Source: Helicobacter jaachi (lineage in GTDB: Bacteria > Campylobacterota > Campylobacteria > Campylobacterales > Helicobacteraceae). From it: a stretch of 64,000 bases of DNA. The stretch spans positions 186,001 to 250,000 of the forward strand of contig NZ_JRPR02000001.1 of the NCBI RefSeq assembly GCF_000763135.2. Direction: 5' to 3'. The position numbers were made by a program, and so were the translations under genes. Under the pieces are notes generated by a model that worked only from the letters and a program-made list of their open reading frames with translations, made no database searches and was not told the origin of the DNA. Of this stretch, positions 46,426 to 55,572 are shown piece after piece (within the stretch, counting starts at the first letter, position 1; each line of letters opens with the position of its first letter).

Positions 46426-48039
46426 ATGAAGTTATTTATATATTATTTATGCTTTGTTACTAGCCTTTTTGCTGCTATCGAAGATAAAAATGCAGTCATT
46501 CAAGAGCAGATTAAAGCACTTCAATCTAGCCTTGAGCAGAGCCATAATGTGTGGCTTAAGCACTATATGAGTTTGGAAAATTATAATGAGCTCACTAAAG
46601 AAATTGCCACTATTAAAAAAGAGATAGAAATTCAATCTCCCCCGCCGCGCTCGCTCACTCATCGCCTTGAGACATTGCAACGCCAGCAAGAATTGCTCAA
46701 AGATTCTGTAAAAAACCCCTACAGCACACTTTTAGAGGTGAAGCACATTGAGGAAGTGCCACAAATTACCAATCCTTTTTTAATCCTCACAGGTTATTCA
46801 TTTATCCAGCAGCTCAAAGAGCGGCAAAATGCATTAAAGGCTAATCAAGAAAGCCTGCAAGATTTGCTTGCCATTATTAATGAGGAATATATGCTCTACA
46901 CACAGCTTGCCCAAACGGATAAATCTTTAAGCGTGGCACAAAATATATTCCGCACGCAGCGAATGATTGAGGAGTTTGAGAGTGTGCAAAAGATTTTAGA
47001 AACTTCTATAGATATTTATAATCAAGAATGCGAAAACACTATCACTAAGCTCACCAATCAAATTAAAAATCAATTTTTTAAAGCCCTCTATATCGGTGTA
47101 GCCGTGCTTATAAGTATTCTTTTGGCGTTTTTATTAAAGCTTACTTTGCGCAAGTATATTTTAGATGTGGATAGAATCTACACCGCAAGCAAGGTTATTA
47201 ATTTTATTAATATCACTATCATTGTGCTTATTTTGCTTTTTGCATATATGGAGAATGTAAGCTACCTTGTGGCGATTGTGGGCTTTGCATCAGCAGGGCT
47301 TGCTATTGCTATGAAAGATTTATTTATGAGTGTGTTAGGCTGGTTTGTGATAATCCTTGGAGGCAGCGTGCATGTAGGTGATAGAGTGCGCGTAGTGAAA
47401 GAGGGCTGCACTTATGTGGGCGATGTGCTTGATATTTCGGTGCTAAGAATTACGCTTTTTGAAGATGTAACGCTCACAAGCTATATGGAAAATCGCCGCG
47501 CAGGGCGTATTATTTTTGTGCCAAATAATTATATTTTTACCACTATGTTTGCAAACTACACGCATGGCGGGCTAAAAGCAGTGTGGGATGGCATAGACTT
47601 TACTATCACTTTTGATAGCAATTACAAAAAGGCATTAAAAATCGCCACAGACATAGGCAAAAAATACGCCAAAGGTTATACAGAAATGGTGCGCCAGCAG
47701 GTGCATCGTATGCGCGATAAATACTCCTTGCGCAATCCTAATTTAGAGGTGCGCAGCTATTGTATGATTGAGCCAAATGGGCTTAGAATTTCTTTATGGT
47801 ATCAAACAAACTCTTATGCCACACTTGCCCTGCGTAGCACTATTTCAGGTGAGATTATCGAGCAGATTCTAAAAGAGAGCGATATTCATATTGCTTATCC
47901 TACGACAAAGGTAGTCGCCACAGGCGGCGATGGCACAGGCGATAGGGCAGATTCTAAAATTATAGAATCTGCGCAAACTTTAGCGTCATCTTCAGCCCAA
48001 ACACAAGCTATTTTGGGCGGTGGGGCTACACAAATGTAG
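46426..48039 (+). CDS. MscS-family mechanosensitive channel with periplasmic coiled coil
   Basis: A 537-residue membrane protein. A signal peptide (LFIYYLCFVTSLFA) leads into a long helical periplasmic region (about 20-220). Three or so membrane helices follow at about 222-310, with the pore-lining glycine/alanine helix LVAIVGFASAGLAIAMKDLF. The MscS beta domain (VHVGDRVRVVKEGCTYVGDV, VPNNYIFTT) follows. The C-terminus is low complexity. Such channels release solutes on osmotic downshock. The gene starts directly after the aroB stop. The order aroB-mscS-mtaB-ftsH-like matches HP0283-HP0286. Confidence 0.88.
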   Translation: MKLFIYYLCFVTSLFAAIEDKNAVIQEQIKALQSSLEQSHNVWLKHYMSLENYNELTKEIATIKKEIEIQSPPPRSLTHRLETLQRQQELLKDSVKNPYSTLLEVKHIEEVPQITNPFLILTGYSFIQQLKERQNALKANQESLQDLLAIINEEYMLYTQLAQTDKSLSVAQNIFRTQRMIEEFESVQKILETSIDIYNQECENTITKLTNQIKNQFFKALYIGVAVLISILLAFLLKLTLRKYILDVDRIYTASKVINFINITIIVLILLFAYMENVSYLVAIVGFASAGLAIAMKDLFMSVLGWFVIILGGSVHVGDRVRVVKEGCTYVGDVLDISVLRITLFEDVTLTSYMENRRAGRIIFVPNNYIFTTMFANYTHGGLKAVWDGIDFTITFDSNYKKALKIATDIGKKYAKGYTEMVRQQVHRMRDKYSLRNPNLEVRSYCMIEPNGLRISLWYQTNSYATLALRSTISGEIIEQILKESDIHIAYPTTKVVATGGDGTGDRADSKIIESAQTLASSSAQTQAILGGGATQM

Positions 48040-48057
48040 TAAATTAAAAGGGATAAT

Positions 48058-49329
48058 TTGAGCGAAATAAAAAAAGTATATTTTAAAACCTTTGGTTGTC
48101 GCACAAACCTCTTTGACACGCAGGTGATGAAAAGCAATCTGTTGCATTTTGAATGTGTGGAGAATGAGGAGCTAGCCGATGTGGTGGTGGTGAATTCCTG
48201 CACGGTTACAAATGGCGCAGATGCGGGCGTTAGAGGCTATCTTAATAAAATGCGCCAACTCAATAAAAAAGTGTATTTCACAGGTTGTGGTGTGGGGACA
48301 AAAGGTGAAGAGGTGTTTAATAATAATCTAGCGCATGGCGTATTTGCCCATAGTTTTAAGGAGCGCGTGGGCGAGTTTCTAAGCCATAATGAGCGATTTT
48401 TTTATGCAGAATCTGCCCCAATGCACCTTGATAGCACTATAGTTACGCATTTTTCAGGTAAATCAAGGGCGTTTTTAAAAATCCAAGAGGGCTGCGATTT
48501 TGCGTGTAGTTATTGCATTATTCCTTCTGTGCGTGGGTCTGCGCGCTCGTATGAAAAGGAGAAGATTCTATCACAAATCCGCTCTTTGTGCGAAAATGGC
48601 GTGAGTGAAGTGGTGCTTACAGGCACAAATGTGGGGAGCTATGGCAAGGATTTGCACAAATACAATCTCGCGCGCCTCATTAAAGATATAGATTCTCTAA
48701 AAATGCTTAAACGCCTGCGCATAGGCAGCCTTGAGCCTAGTCAAATTGATAGCGAGTTTAAAGAAGTGCTGCAATTGCCGCTTATGGAGAAGCATTTGCA
48801 CATTGCTTTGCAGCACACAAGTAATGCTATGCTTGCGATTATGAATCGTCACAATCGCGTGGAGAGCGATTTGGAGCTTTTTTCATACTTTGCTAAAAGA
48901 GGCTTTTGCTTAGGGAGTGATTTTATCGTAGGACACCCGGGTGAGAGCGAGGCAGTGTGGGCAGAGGCGCTTGCTAATTTTAAAGCCTTTCCGCTTACGC
49001 ATTTACACCCCTTTATATACTCAAAGCGCGATGGCACACCTTCTAGCGTGATGAAAGATTCTATAAAGGGCGATGTGAGCAAGCAGCGCCTGCATACGCT
49101 AAAAAGCATTGTGGCGAGTAATAATTATGCCTTTCGTGAAGCCAATAATGGTGTGTTATATGTGCTGTGTGAGCATGGTATAGAATCTAGCGAAGGCTTT
49201 GTGTATAGTGGGCTAGACCAGTTTTTTAACCGCATACGCTTTGAGAGTAAAAACGCACATTTAGAGGGGCAGTGGCTTACATTTGATGCGTATAATATTG
49301 GCAAGGATGGCAATTATGGCAAAATCTAG
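48058..49329 (+). CDS. mtaB: tRNA t6A37 methylthiotransferase MtaB
   Basis: A 423-residue radical-SAM enzyme that adds a methylthio group to t6A at position 37 of tRNAs. Two iron-sulfur sites are visible: the N-terminal UPF0004 cysteines (TFGCRTNLFD, NSCTVTN, FTGCG) and the radical-SAM CDFACSYCIIP (Cys-x3-Cys-x2-Cys). The TFGCRTN spelling is that of MtaB rather than MiaB or RimO. TTG start with AAAGGG upstream. It overlaps the FtsH-like gene by 14 bases. Confidence 0.9.
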   Translation: MSEIKKVYFKTFGCRTNLFDTQVMKSNLLHFECVENEELADVVVVNSCTVTNGADAGVRGYLNKMRQLNKKVYFTGCGVGTKGEEVFNNNLAHGVFAHSFKERVGEFLSHNERFFYAESAPMHLDSTIVTHFSGKSRAFLKIQEGCDFACSYCIIPSVRGSARSYEKEKILSQIRSLCENGVSEVVLTGTNVGSYGKDLHKYNLARLIKDIDSLKMLKRLRIGSLEPSQIDSEFKEVLQLPLMEKHLHIALQHTSNAMLAIMNRHNRVESDLELFSYFAKRGFCLGSDFIVGHPGESEAVWAEALANFKAFPLTHLHPFIYSKRDGTPSSVMKDSIKGDVSKQRLHTLKSIVASNNYAFREANNGVLYVLCEHGIESSEGFVYSGLDQFFNRIRFESKNAHLEGQWLTFDAYNIGKDGNYGKI

Positions 49330-50989
49330 AAGTCTTGTGATTGGCATTAGCGCGCTTGTGCTGGCTGTGATTTTAAGCGTTATTTTTGTGTTAAGAGACA
49401 GCACGCAGCTAGTGAGCGCTAAGGAGGCAGAACATCTCTTTTTAAACGCAGAAATTACGCAAGTGCAAAGTGATGGCGAATATGTATATTTTAACGCCGA
49501 CAATAAGCACTATCGCGTGTATGCCGATAGCCTCTCTCCTCGTATATGGAGCTGGAATTTTTCAGTGGTGGCAAAAAAGACGCATTTTATAAGCGATATT
49601 TTGGGCGAGATTGGCATTGTGATTGTGCTATTTTTGGGCTTAGTGGTGCTTTTGCAGGCTATTAGACTTATGTTTTTTAAGCCCTCCCCCACAAGTAAAA
49701 AACCTGAAATCTCACGCGATATAGAATCTTTGCCCGTTACAGAATCTAGCGCGCCTTATGTGCCAATGGCAAGTGCTGTGCGCTTTAAAGATGTGGCGGG
49801 CATTAGCGAGGTAAAAGAGGAATTATTAGAGATTATTGATTATTTGAAAAATCCTAAGCATTATGAGGATTTGGGCATTGCGCTGCCTAAGGGCGTGCTA
49901 CTTATTGGTCCGCCGGGCGTGGGCAAAACCATGATAGCAAAAGCTGTAGCGGGTGAAGCTGGCGTGCCATTTTTTTATCAAAGTGGCTCAAGCTTTGTGC
50001 AAATTTATGTTGGTATGGGTGCAAAGCGTGTAAGGGAGCTATTTATGCGTGCTAAGGCAAAAGCTCCTAGCATTATTTTTATTGATGAAATTGATGCAGT
50101 GGGCAAAGCGCGGGGTAATACACGCAGTGATGAGCGCGAAGCTACGCTCAATCAGCTTTTGACCGAAATGGATGGTTTTGAAGATTCTAGTGGTGTGATT
50201 GTTATCGCCGCGACTAATAAAATCGAGGTGCTTGATGAAGCGCTCTTAAGAAGTGGGCGCTTTGATAGGCGCATTTATGTGGATTTGCCAAATTTAAGTG
50301 AGCGCGAGCATATTTTGGAGCTGTATTTAAAGGGCAAAAGGCACGAGCTTGATATACAAGAGATTGCGCGTTTGTGTGTGGGCTTTAGCGGCGCGGCACT
50401 AAGCGCGTTAGTTAATGAATCAGCGCTCAATGCCCTTAGGCGCAAATCGCCCATCATTCAAAAAGAGGATATTCTTGCCACTAAAGATAAGGTGCTAGTG
50501 GGGAAGAAAAAGGCTTTGAGTTTAAGCGAGAAAGAAAAGGAGATTTTAGCCCTCTATCAGTCGGCAAAGGCTTTGAGCGCGTATTGGCTAGAGGTGGATT
50601 TTGACAAAATTGGGCTTGTGAATGAGAGCTTTAGGCAGGTGGATAAGGAGCTTGTGAGCAAGCAAGAGCTTATGAGTAAGATTAAAGTGGCGCTAGCTGG
50701 AAATATTGCCGTGCAGCTCGTGTATCAGCAGACTTTTAGTAATGCCAAAGATGATATTGCGCAAGCCAAAGAAATCGCTACGCAAATGTGTGAGCAATAT
50801 GGCATGGCGCAGCGACTTTTGGGCGATACAAGCGATGTGGCGCATATTTTAGAGGAAGCACAAAAAGAAATGCAAGATTTTATCACTAATTCTAAAGCCG
50901 CACTTTTAAAAATCGCCAAAGCCCTGCTTATGCGCGAGCGATTGAGCAAAGAAGAGATTAAAGAGATATATGAAAATGTGCATTTATGA
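49316..50989 (+). CDS. FtsH-like AAA protein lacking the protease zinc motif
   Basis: A 557-residue membrane AAA ATPase of the FtsH family: two N-terminal membrane segments (about 7-25 and 90-115), then the AAA module with GPPGVGKTMIAKAVAG (Walker A), IIFIDEIDAVGKARG (Walker B) and the SRH arginines LLRSGRFDRRI. The metalloprotease domain is recognisable downstream (DDIAQAKEIATQMCEQYGMA), but where FtsH has HEAGH the sequence reads YQSAKALSAYW, with both zinc histidines gone. It is probably a pseudo-protease chaperone or a partner of a true FtsH. The frame is open from 49283; ATG 49316 has AAGGA at 8 bases and is preferred. Confidence 0.88.
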   Translation: MAKSRSLVIGISALVLAVILSVIFVLRDSTQLVSAKEAEHLFLNAEITQVQSDGEYVYFNADNKHYRVYADSLSPRIWSWNFSVVAKKTHFISDILGEIGIVIVLFLGLVVLLQAIRLMFFKPSPTSKKPEISRDIESLPVTESSAPYVPMASAVRFKDVAGISEVKEELLEIIDYLKNPKHYEDLGIALPKGVLLIGPPGVGKTMIAKAVAGEAGVPFFYQSGSSFVQIYVGMGAKRVRELFMRAKAKAPSIIFIDEIDAVGKARGNTRSDEREATLNQLLTEMDGFEDSSGVIVIAATNKIEVLDEALLRSGRFDRRIYVDLPNLSEREHILELYLKGKRHELDIQEIARLCVGFSGAALSALVNESALNALRRKSPIIQKEDILATKDKVLVGKKKALSLSEKEKEILALYQSAKALSAYWLEVDFDKIGLVNESFRQVDKELVSKQELMSKIKVALAGNIAVQLVYQQTFSNAKDDIAQAKEIATQMCEQYGMAQRLLGDTSDVAHILEEAQKEMQDFITNSKAALLKIAKALLMRERLSKEEIKEIYENVHL

Positions 50990-51393
50990 CAAACTTTGAT
51001 GACTTAGAGCCACTGGCTCAAAGCGTGCTAGAGGGGATTATAACGCGCTTTATACATAATCCTTACGCGATTATAGGCTATGGAGAGGGTGGCTTAGCCT
51101 ATCAAAATATGTCGCTCCCTCCGCTTTCTCAAGCTTTAAGCCAAGCGCAAATACGCATAAAGCAGCGCGCGCGATTACAGAATCTAACGCTCATTGCATC
51201 ATATAATGTATGGCGAGATATGCTTAAATCTGGCGCGTTTGAGCGCATAGGGCGCGATGTGGGGGATATTAATGTAGATATTTATATAAGCGCGCAAGGA
51301 GTGGATATAGCCATTATAGAATCTGTGCTAGATTCTATAATTTCTACTTTACCCACAAGTGTGGTGAGTGTGTATAAAAATTGTAGATTTTAG
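50986..51393 (+). CDS. Hypothetical protein downstream of the FtsH-like gene
   Basis: A 135-residue soluble protein starting with an ATGA overlap to the FtsH-like gene. No domain is recognised. Visible segments are NPYAIIGYGEGGLAY in the first half and GDINVDIYISAQGVDIA in the second. A similarly sized unknown gene follows the FtsH-like gene in H. pylori (HP0287 by memory), so it is conserved in place. It ends tail-to-tail with the MORN-repeat gene, 3 bases apart. Confidence 0.65.
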   Translation: MTNFDDLEPLAQSVLEGIITRFIHNPYAIIGYGEGGLAYQNMSLPPLSQALSQAQIRIKQRARLQNLTLIASYNVWRDMLKSGAFERIGRDVGDINVDIYISAQGVDIAIIESVLDSIISTLPTSVVSVYKNCRF

Positions 51394-51396
51394 ATT

Positions 51397-52302
51397 CTAT
51401 TCAAGCCTTTGTGGATTAAGCTTGCCTAAGCCCGATAGGCAGTCTTGTGCTTTACAATCAATCCTTGAAATGCTCTCCCCTAGCTCATTATAAGATTTTT
51501 GCCATATGGCTTGATTATTTTCATAGAGCATTTGCATTCTAAGCTTGCCATTGGGGTAAAACCAGCTCACCTCCACCTTTTGGGGTGTATCATCGCTATA
51601 TACGCGCTCTGTGAGTTTTGTGCCATTCTCATCAAAGCTGCGCTCCACGCCCACCTTTCTATCATCGCTAAAGCTTGCCTCCAAGCGCACAATGCCATTT
51701 TCACCATATTGCTTCATATCGCCATTTTTTAAGCCATTTTGATAATTTACTATTTCTTGAATCTTGCCATTAGGGTAGTATGCGCGCTCTACACCCTCAA
51801 TCTTGCCCTGTTTATATGTGCGTTGGCGCGATACCTTGCCATTTTCATAGTATTCTATCATCTTGCCGGAGGGCACGCCATCATTATACTCCGCCTCCTT
51901 AGCTAGCGCACCATTTGGGTGATAATACCTCGCTTTGCCAACGAGCTTATCCTCATCATAAGTCATTTCAGCTTTTAGCACATTGTGGGGATAAAACTCC
52001 TGCACTATACCTTGTAATTTATTATTTTTATACAGCGCATCATAAATCACATCGCCATCGGGCGAATATCGTATCTCACGCCCTTCTTTGCGCCCATTGA
52101 CAAAATGCATTTGTTTGAGCAAATGCCCCTCCTCATCATACCAAGCCTCGCGCCCATGCTTAATATCTGTGCCTTTTATATAGCTTACCTTTAATTGCAC
52201 GATTTCGCCAATAGTGCCCATAGTCGTGGTGCGTATTTCTAACTCCGCGCCTAGCGCACAAACGCCCAAACTCATACAAAATAATAATATTTTAAAACGC
52301 AT
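51397..52302 (-). CDS. Secreted MORN-like repeat protein (YwqK family)
   Basis: A 301-residue exported protein: signal peptide (MRFKILLFCMSLGVCALGA), then about nine copies of a 22-24-residue MORN_2-type repeat with the pattern YYPNGK....Y.NGL..G (for example YYENGKVSRQRTYKQGKIEG). Database names for this family include YwqK antitoxin, but a toxin partner is not seen and an envelope role is more likely for a secreted copy. The family role is unknown. AAGGAT precedes the ATG by about 6 bases. Confidence 0.8.
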   Translation of the reverse strand: MRFKILLFCMSLGVCALGAELEIRTTTMGTIGEIVQLKVSYIKGTDIKHGREAWYDEEGHLLKQMHFVNGRKEGREIRYSPDGDVIYDALYKNNKLQGIVQEFYPHNVLKAEMTYDEDKLVGKARYYHPNGALAKEAEYNDGVPSGKMIEYYENGKVSRQRTYKQGKIEGVERAYYPNGKIQEIVNYQNGLKNGDMKQYGENGIVRLEASFSDDRKVGVERSFDENGTKLTERVYSDDTPQKVEVSWFYPNGKLRMQMLYENNQAIWQKSYNELGESISRIDCKAQDCLSGLGKLNPQRLE

Positions 52303-52332
52303 TTTCTATCCTTAGTTTTATCTTTGGTGCTT

Positions 52333-53802
52333 TCATGTTTTTGTATTTTTTGGATTTGTCTCGCATTTGGTGTGATTGCCTACGCCAATTTGATAGTATG
52401 TAAAGCCTTTAGATTCTAAGTTTTGGTGCTGGTAAATGTTGCGTCCATCGAATATCACAGGCGATTTTAGCAACTTTGCGATTTCATCAAAATCAGGGCT
52501 TCTAAACTCACGCCATTCAGTCACAAGGCATAGCGCATCCGCATTTTTCAGCGCGTCATACTTGCTATCCACCAAATTTATAGAATCTAAATATTCTTTC
52601 AAATAATATTTTGCTTGATGCTGCGCCTTGCTATCATAGGCATTCACGCGCGCCCCGGCTCGCACTAAATGCGCGATTAGCACAATCGCACTAGCCTCGC
52701 GCATATCATCTGTCTCTGGCTTAAAGCTAAGCCCCCAAACTGCGAAGGTTTTATTTTTTAATGGCTTAGATTCTATAATGGAATCTAGTTTAGATTCTAA
52801 AAAAGATGCTTCGCTGCGCTCAGCATGACGAGGGGAGTTTTGCTCAGCGTGACAATAATCTAATCCACAAAAATGCCTTAGAATCTTCTCCACTAATAGC
52901 AGTTTTTGGCTCTCATTTACGCCTTGCACCGCATGTAAGATTCTAGCCTTGTAGCCGTAGTCTAGCGCCGTTTTTTCCAATGCGCGCACATCTTTAGGGA
53001 AGCAGCTGCCGCCATATCCGCAGCCTGGATATATAAAGCTATATCCAATGCGTGAATCTGAGCCAATTCCAAGCCGCACATCATTAATGTTTGCGCCGAC
53101 GCGCTCGCAGATTTGTGCCATTTCGTTTATGAAGCTAATTTTTGTGGCTAACATCGCATTTGCCGCGTATTTGGTCATTTCCGCAGATTCTATATTCATG
53201 GCTATCAAGCGGTCGCTTTTGATTAAAAATGGCGAATACAGCGCTTTCATCACTTCTAGTGCCTTTTGCGAATCACAGCCGATTACCACTCTATCTGGGC
53301 TTAAAAAGTCCTTAATCGCCACGCCCTCTTTTAAAAACTCTGGATTGCTAACCACATCAAAATTCGCCTTACAATTTCGCGCCTTAAGTTTAGATTCTAT
53401 AATGCCCTTCACAATGCGCGCCGTGCCAACTGGCACCGTGCTTTTATCGACCACCACGACATATTTAGATTCTATATTTTCGCCAATATCGCGCGCCACA
53501 GCCTTTACATACTGCAAGTCAGCGCTGCCATCCTCGCCCATAGGCGTGCCAACGGCGATGAAAATCACCTCCGCATTTCTCAAAGCGGCTTTTTTATCAG
53601 TGGTAAAGCTTAGGCGGGCGGCTTTCACATTTTCTTTTATCATAGATTCTAAGCCCGGCTCATAGATTGGTATCACGCCCTGTTTTAGCGCGTCAATTTT
53701 TTTAGAATCTACATCAAGGCAAACCACCTCATTGCCACTCTCAGCAAAGCAAGCCCCCGCCACAAGCCCGACATAGCCGCTACCTACGATTGTTATACGC
53801 AT
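52333..53802 (-). CDS. ugd: UDP-glucose/UDP-sugar 6-dehydrogenase with a repeat-derived insertion
   Basis: An NAD-dependent enzyme that oxidises a UDP-sugar to its uronic acid for surface polysaccharide. Rossmann motif ITIVGSGYVGLVAGACFAES, substrate-binding and catalytic GYGGSCFPKDVRAL, and FKPETDDMREA are normal. Its 489 residues exceed the usual about 440. The excess lies at about 312-347, between the central helix and the C-terminal domain (after GLDYC, before KTFAVWGLSFKPE), and includes RHAERSEAS and ESKLDSIIESK, both repeat-encoded. The position is a surface loop, so activity is likely retained. UDP-glucose versus UDP-GlcNAc cannot be settled; WbpB/WbpE-like genes nearby make the second plausible. 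Confidence 0.9.
   Translation of the reverse strand: MRITIVGSGYVGLVAGACFAESGNEVVCLDVDSKKIDALKQGVIPIYEPGLESMIKENVKAARLSFTTDKKAALRNAEVIFIAVGTPMGEDGSADLQYVKAVARDIGENIESKYVVVVDKSTVPVGTARIVKGIIESKLKARNCKANFDVVSNPEFLKEGVAIKDFLSPDRVVIGCDSQKALEVMKALYSPFLIKSDRLIAMNIESAEMTKYAANAMLATKISFINEMAQICERVGANINDVRLGIGSDSRIGYSFIYPGCGYGGSCFPKDVRALEKTALDYGYKARILHAVQGVNESQKLLLVEKILRHFCGLDYCHAEQNSPRHAERSEASFLESKLDSIIESKPLKNKTFAVWGLSFKPETDDMREASAIVLIAHLVRAGARVNAYDSKAQHQAKYYLKEYLDSINLVDSKYDALKNADALCLVTEWREFRSPDFDEIAKLLKSPVIFDGRNIYQHQNLESKGFTYYQIGVGNHTKCETNPKNTKT
52804..52853. repeat. In-frame RHAERSEAS element in ugd
   Basis: It contains ATGCT...AGCAT ends of the same kind as the alaS element at 21090 and a second partial unit (GCTCAGCGTGAC). 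Read on the ugd strand as HAEQNSPRHAERSEAS. Confidence 0.8.
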
Positions 53803-53809
53803 ATTTTCT

Positions 53810-54337
53810 CTAGCGTGGCATATTTGAGAGATTGCTAAAGAGCGTGTTGAGCGAGCGCTTAACTAACTCCTCTTTTTGCTCTCGTGTGATTTGTAAATCA
53901 TCTCCTACCCCAAGATATTTTTTCTCACTTAATTTAAGCGTGCTGGTGGCACTTTGCTGGATAGTTTTTGCCTTATTATTGAGCGTGAAGCGGATACTGC
54001 TTTTAAGCGTGGCGCTATCTTTAGAGCTAATGGCGCTTGTATTTTCTTTGACTTCATCAATCACAAAATCATATTTAATATCAAGCACATAGGTATTTTC
54101 ATCGGGTTTTTGCACGACTTCAAAGCAGCCACAATCCACCAAAGCATCGTCTAAAATAGCTTTAAATTCCTTTTTTGAAAGCATATTTTCCGCACTTGCT
54201 TGAATTTTACCAAATGTGATAGGATACTGCGTGCTAGCGCAAATTTTTTGAATCTCAACGCGTTTTTGCGGCTCTGGCGTATTTGAAAAGCAACCATATA
54301 CCAAAAAAGCCCACACAACAAGAGCTAAATATTTCAT
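53810..54337 (-). CDS. Putative lipoprotein upstream of ugd
   Basis: A 175-residue protein with a lipoprotein signal (LALVVWAFLVYGC; Cys about 16). The body has an alternating beta-like pattern (YVLDIKYDFVIDEVKE, SSIRFTLNNKAKTIQQS). No domain is recognised. AAGGAG lies about 6 bases before the ATG. It ends 7 bases before ugd, so they are co-transcribed, which hints at an envelope role. Confidence 0.7.
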   Translation of the reverse strand: MKYLALVVWAFLVYGCFSNTPEPQKRVEIQKICASTQYPITFGKIQASAENMLSKKEFKAILDDALVDCGCFEVVQKPDENTYVLDIKYDFVIDEVKENTSAISSKDSATLKSSIRFTLNNKAKTIQQSATSTLKLSEKKYLGVGDDLQITREQKEELVKRSLNTLFSNLSNMPR

Positions 54338-54549
54338 AAAAACTCCTTATAAAATTAAAAATGGCTCGATTTTATCTTAAAGATTCTAAAATCGCAATGA
54401 GTTTGCACGCTTTTGGCATAGAGTAGGGAATTAAGCGTGTTTAAGCTAGTTGGCTTTTGCAATCAACGCAAAGTGATAAGGGCTTTGTAAAGATTCAGTG
54501 ATGTTTGTGTAGAATCTGCACTTTTAAGCATTTGGACATAAGGAGCATT

Positions 54550-55572
54550 ATGCAGACATTGGGCTTGCCCTCCTTGGCATATACATACTTTGCTATAAGT
54601 TTTATTATAAGTTTTGTGCTGTGCGTGGGCATTATTTTTCTCACCAAATATTTTAAGATTTTTATGGATAGTGGCACTTCGCATAAGCCTCAACGCTTCC
54701 ATACACGCGCTACGCCACGTGCTGGAGGGATTGGCATTTTTGTAGCATTTTGCGTGATGTGTGCGCATTTGTATGATGAGAGTGCAATTATTATACTAGG
54801 CTGCGGAGTTATCTTTGCAAGCGGACTTATAGAGGATTTTAGTGGGCAGTTATCACCAAAAGTGCGGCTTGTCATGCAGTGTATTGCTGCTTTTGGGCTT
54901 TGCGCGCTGCTTGATGTGATGTTAAGAGATTTGTCAATAGGTGTTATGCTGCCTTATGTTATCGCGCTATGCTTTAGCACCTTTGCTTTAGTCGGGGTGA
55001 GTAATGCCATAAATATTATCGATGGCTTTAATGGGCTAGCAAGTGGCGTGTGTATGCTGGTCCTTGCAGGTATTGTGTATGTGGCGTATGATGTGGGGGA
55101 TATGCAAATTTATTATTGCGCTTTAGCGATTTTGGGCGCGATTTTGGGCTTTTTTGTGTGCAATTTTCCCTTTGGGCGTATATTTTTAGGAGATGGAGGA
55201 GCGTATTTTTTAGGCTTTATTTTGGGCTTTTTGCTTATGTGTCTCACTCAAAGACACAGTGAGGCTGTAAGTGCCTTCTTTGGGCTTTCTATCATGATTT
55301 ACCCAATCTACGAGGTGGTGTTCTCCATATGGCGGCGCAAGAGGTTTGGAGCAAATGCTACAAAGCCCGATAGCTTGCACTTACACACGCTTATTTTTAG
55401 AGTGCTTAAACGCAATGCTATGACTTCAAGCACACTTTTAATGCTTTATATGCCTTTTGTGTGTTTCAGCATTATTTTTTATGCAAACACAGGCGCGCTT
55501 ATGTGTGAAATTGCGGTATTTACGCTACTTTACACGCTTGTATATAAACAACTAAAGGCAAAAACGCACTAA
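54550..55572 (+). CDS. wecA: WecA/WbpL-like polyprenyl-phosphate sugar-1-phosphate transferase
   Basis: A 340-residue, roughly ten-helix glycosyltransferase family 4 enzyme that transfers a sugar-1-phosphate from UDP-sugar to undecaprenyl phosphate, the first step of O-antigen or similar glycan assembly. Conserved blocks: PRAGGIGIF, FASGLIEDFSG (acidic metal site), SNAINIIDGFNGLASG, FGRIFLGDGGAYFLG and the cytosolic loop PDSLHLHTLIF. The ORF is open from 54505, but AAGGAGC with ATG 54550 sets the start. The last about 93 residues after IYPIYEVVFSIW have an inverted alternative at 55552-55834, bounded by a 39-bp inverted repeat. Confidence 0.88.
   Translation: MQTLGLPSLAYTYFAISFIISFVLCVGIIFLTKYFKIFMDSGTSHKPQRFHTRATPRAGGIGIFVAFCVMCAHLYDESAIIILGCGVIFASGLIEDFSGQLSPKVRLVMQCIAAFGLCALLDVMLRDLSIGVMLPYVIALCFSTFALVGVSNAINIIDGFNGLASGVCMLVLAGIVYVAYDVGDMQIYYCALAILGAILGFFVCNFPFGRIFLGDGGAYFLGFILGFLLMCLTQRHSEAVSAFFGLSIMIYPIYEVVFSIWRRKRFGANATKPDSLHLHTLIFRVLKRNAMTSSTLLMLYMPFVCFSIIFYANTGALMCEIAVFTLLYTLVYKQLKAKTH
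55296..55334 (+). repeat. wecA: 39-bp inverted repeat, left copy (inside wecA)
   Basis: 37 of 39 bases match the reverse complement of 55796-55834. The two differences (GAG/GAA, TTC/TTT) are synonymous. It encodes IYPIYEVVFSIWR. The flanks outside the pair do not match. Confidence 0.9.
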
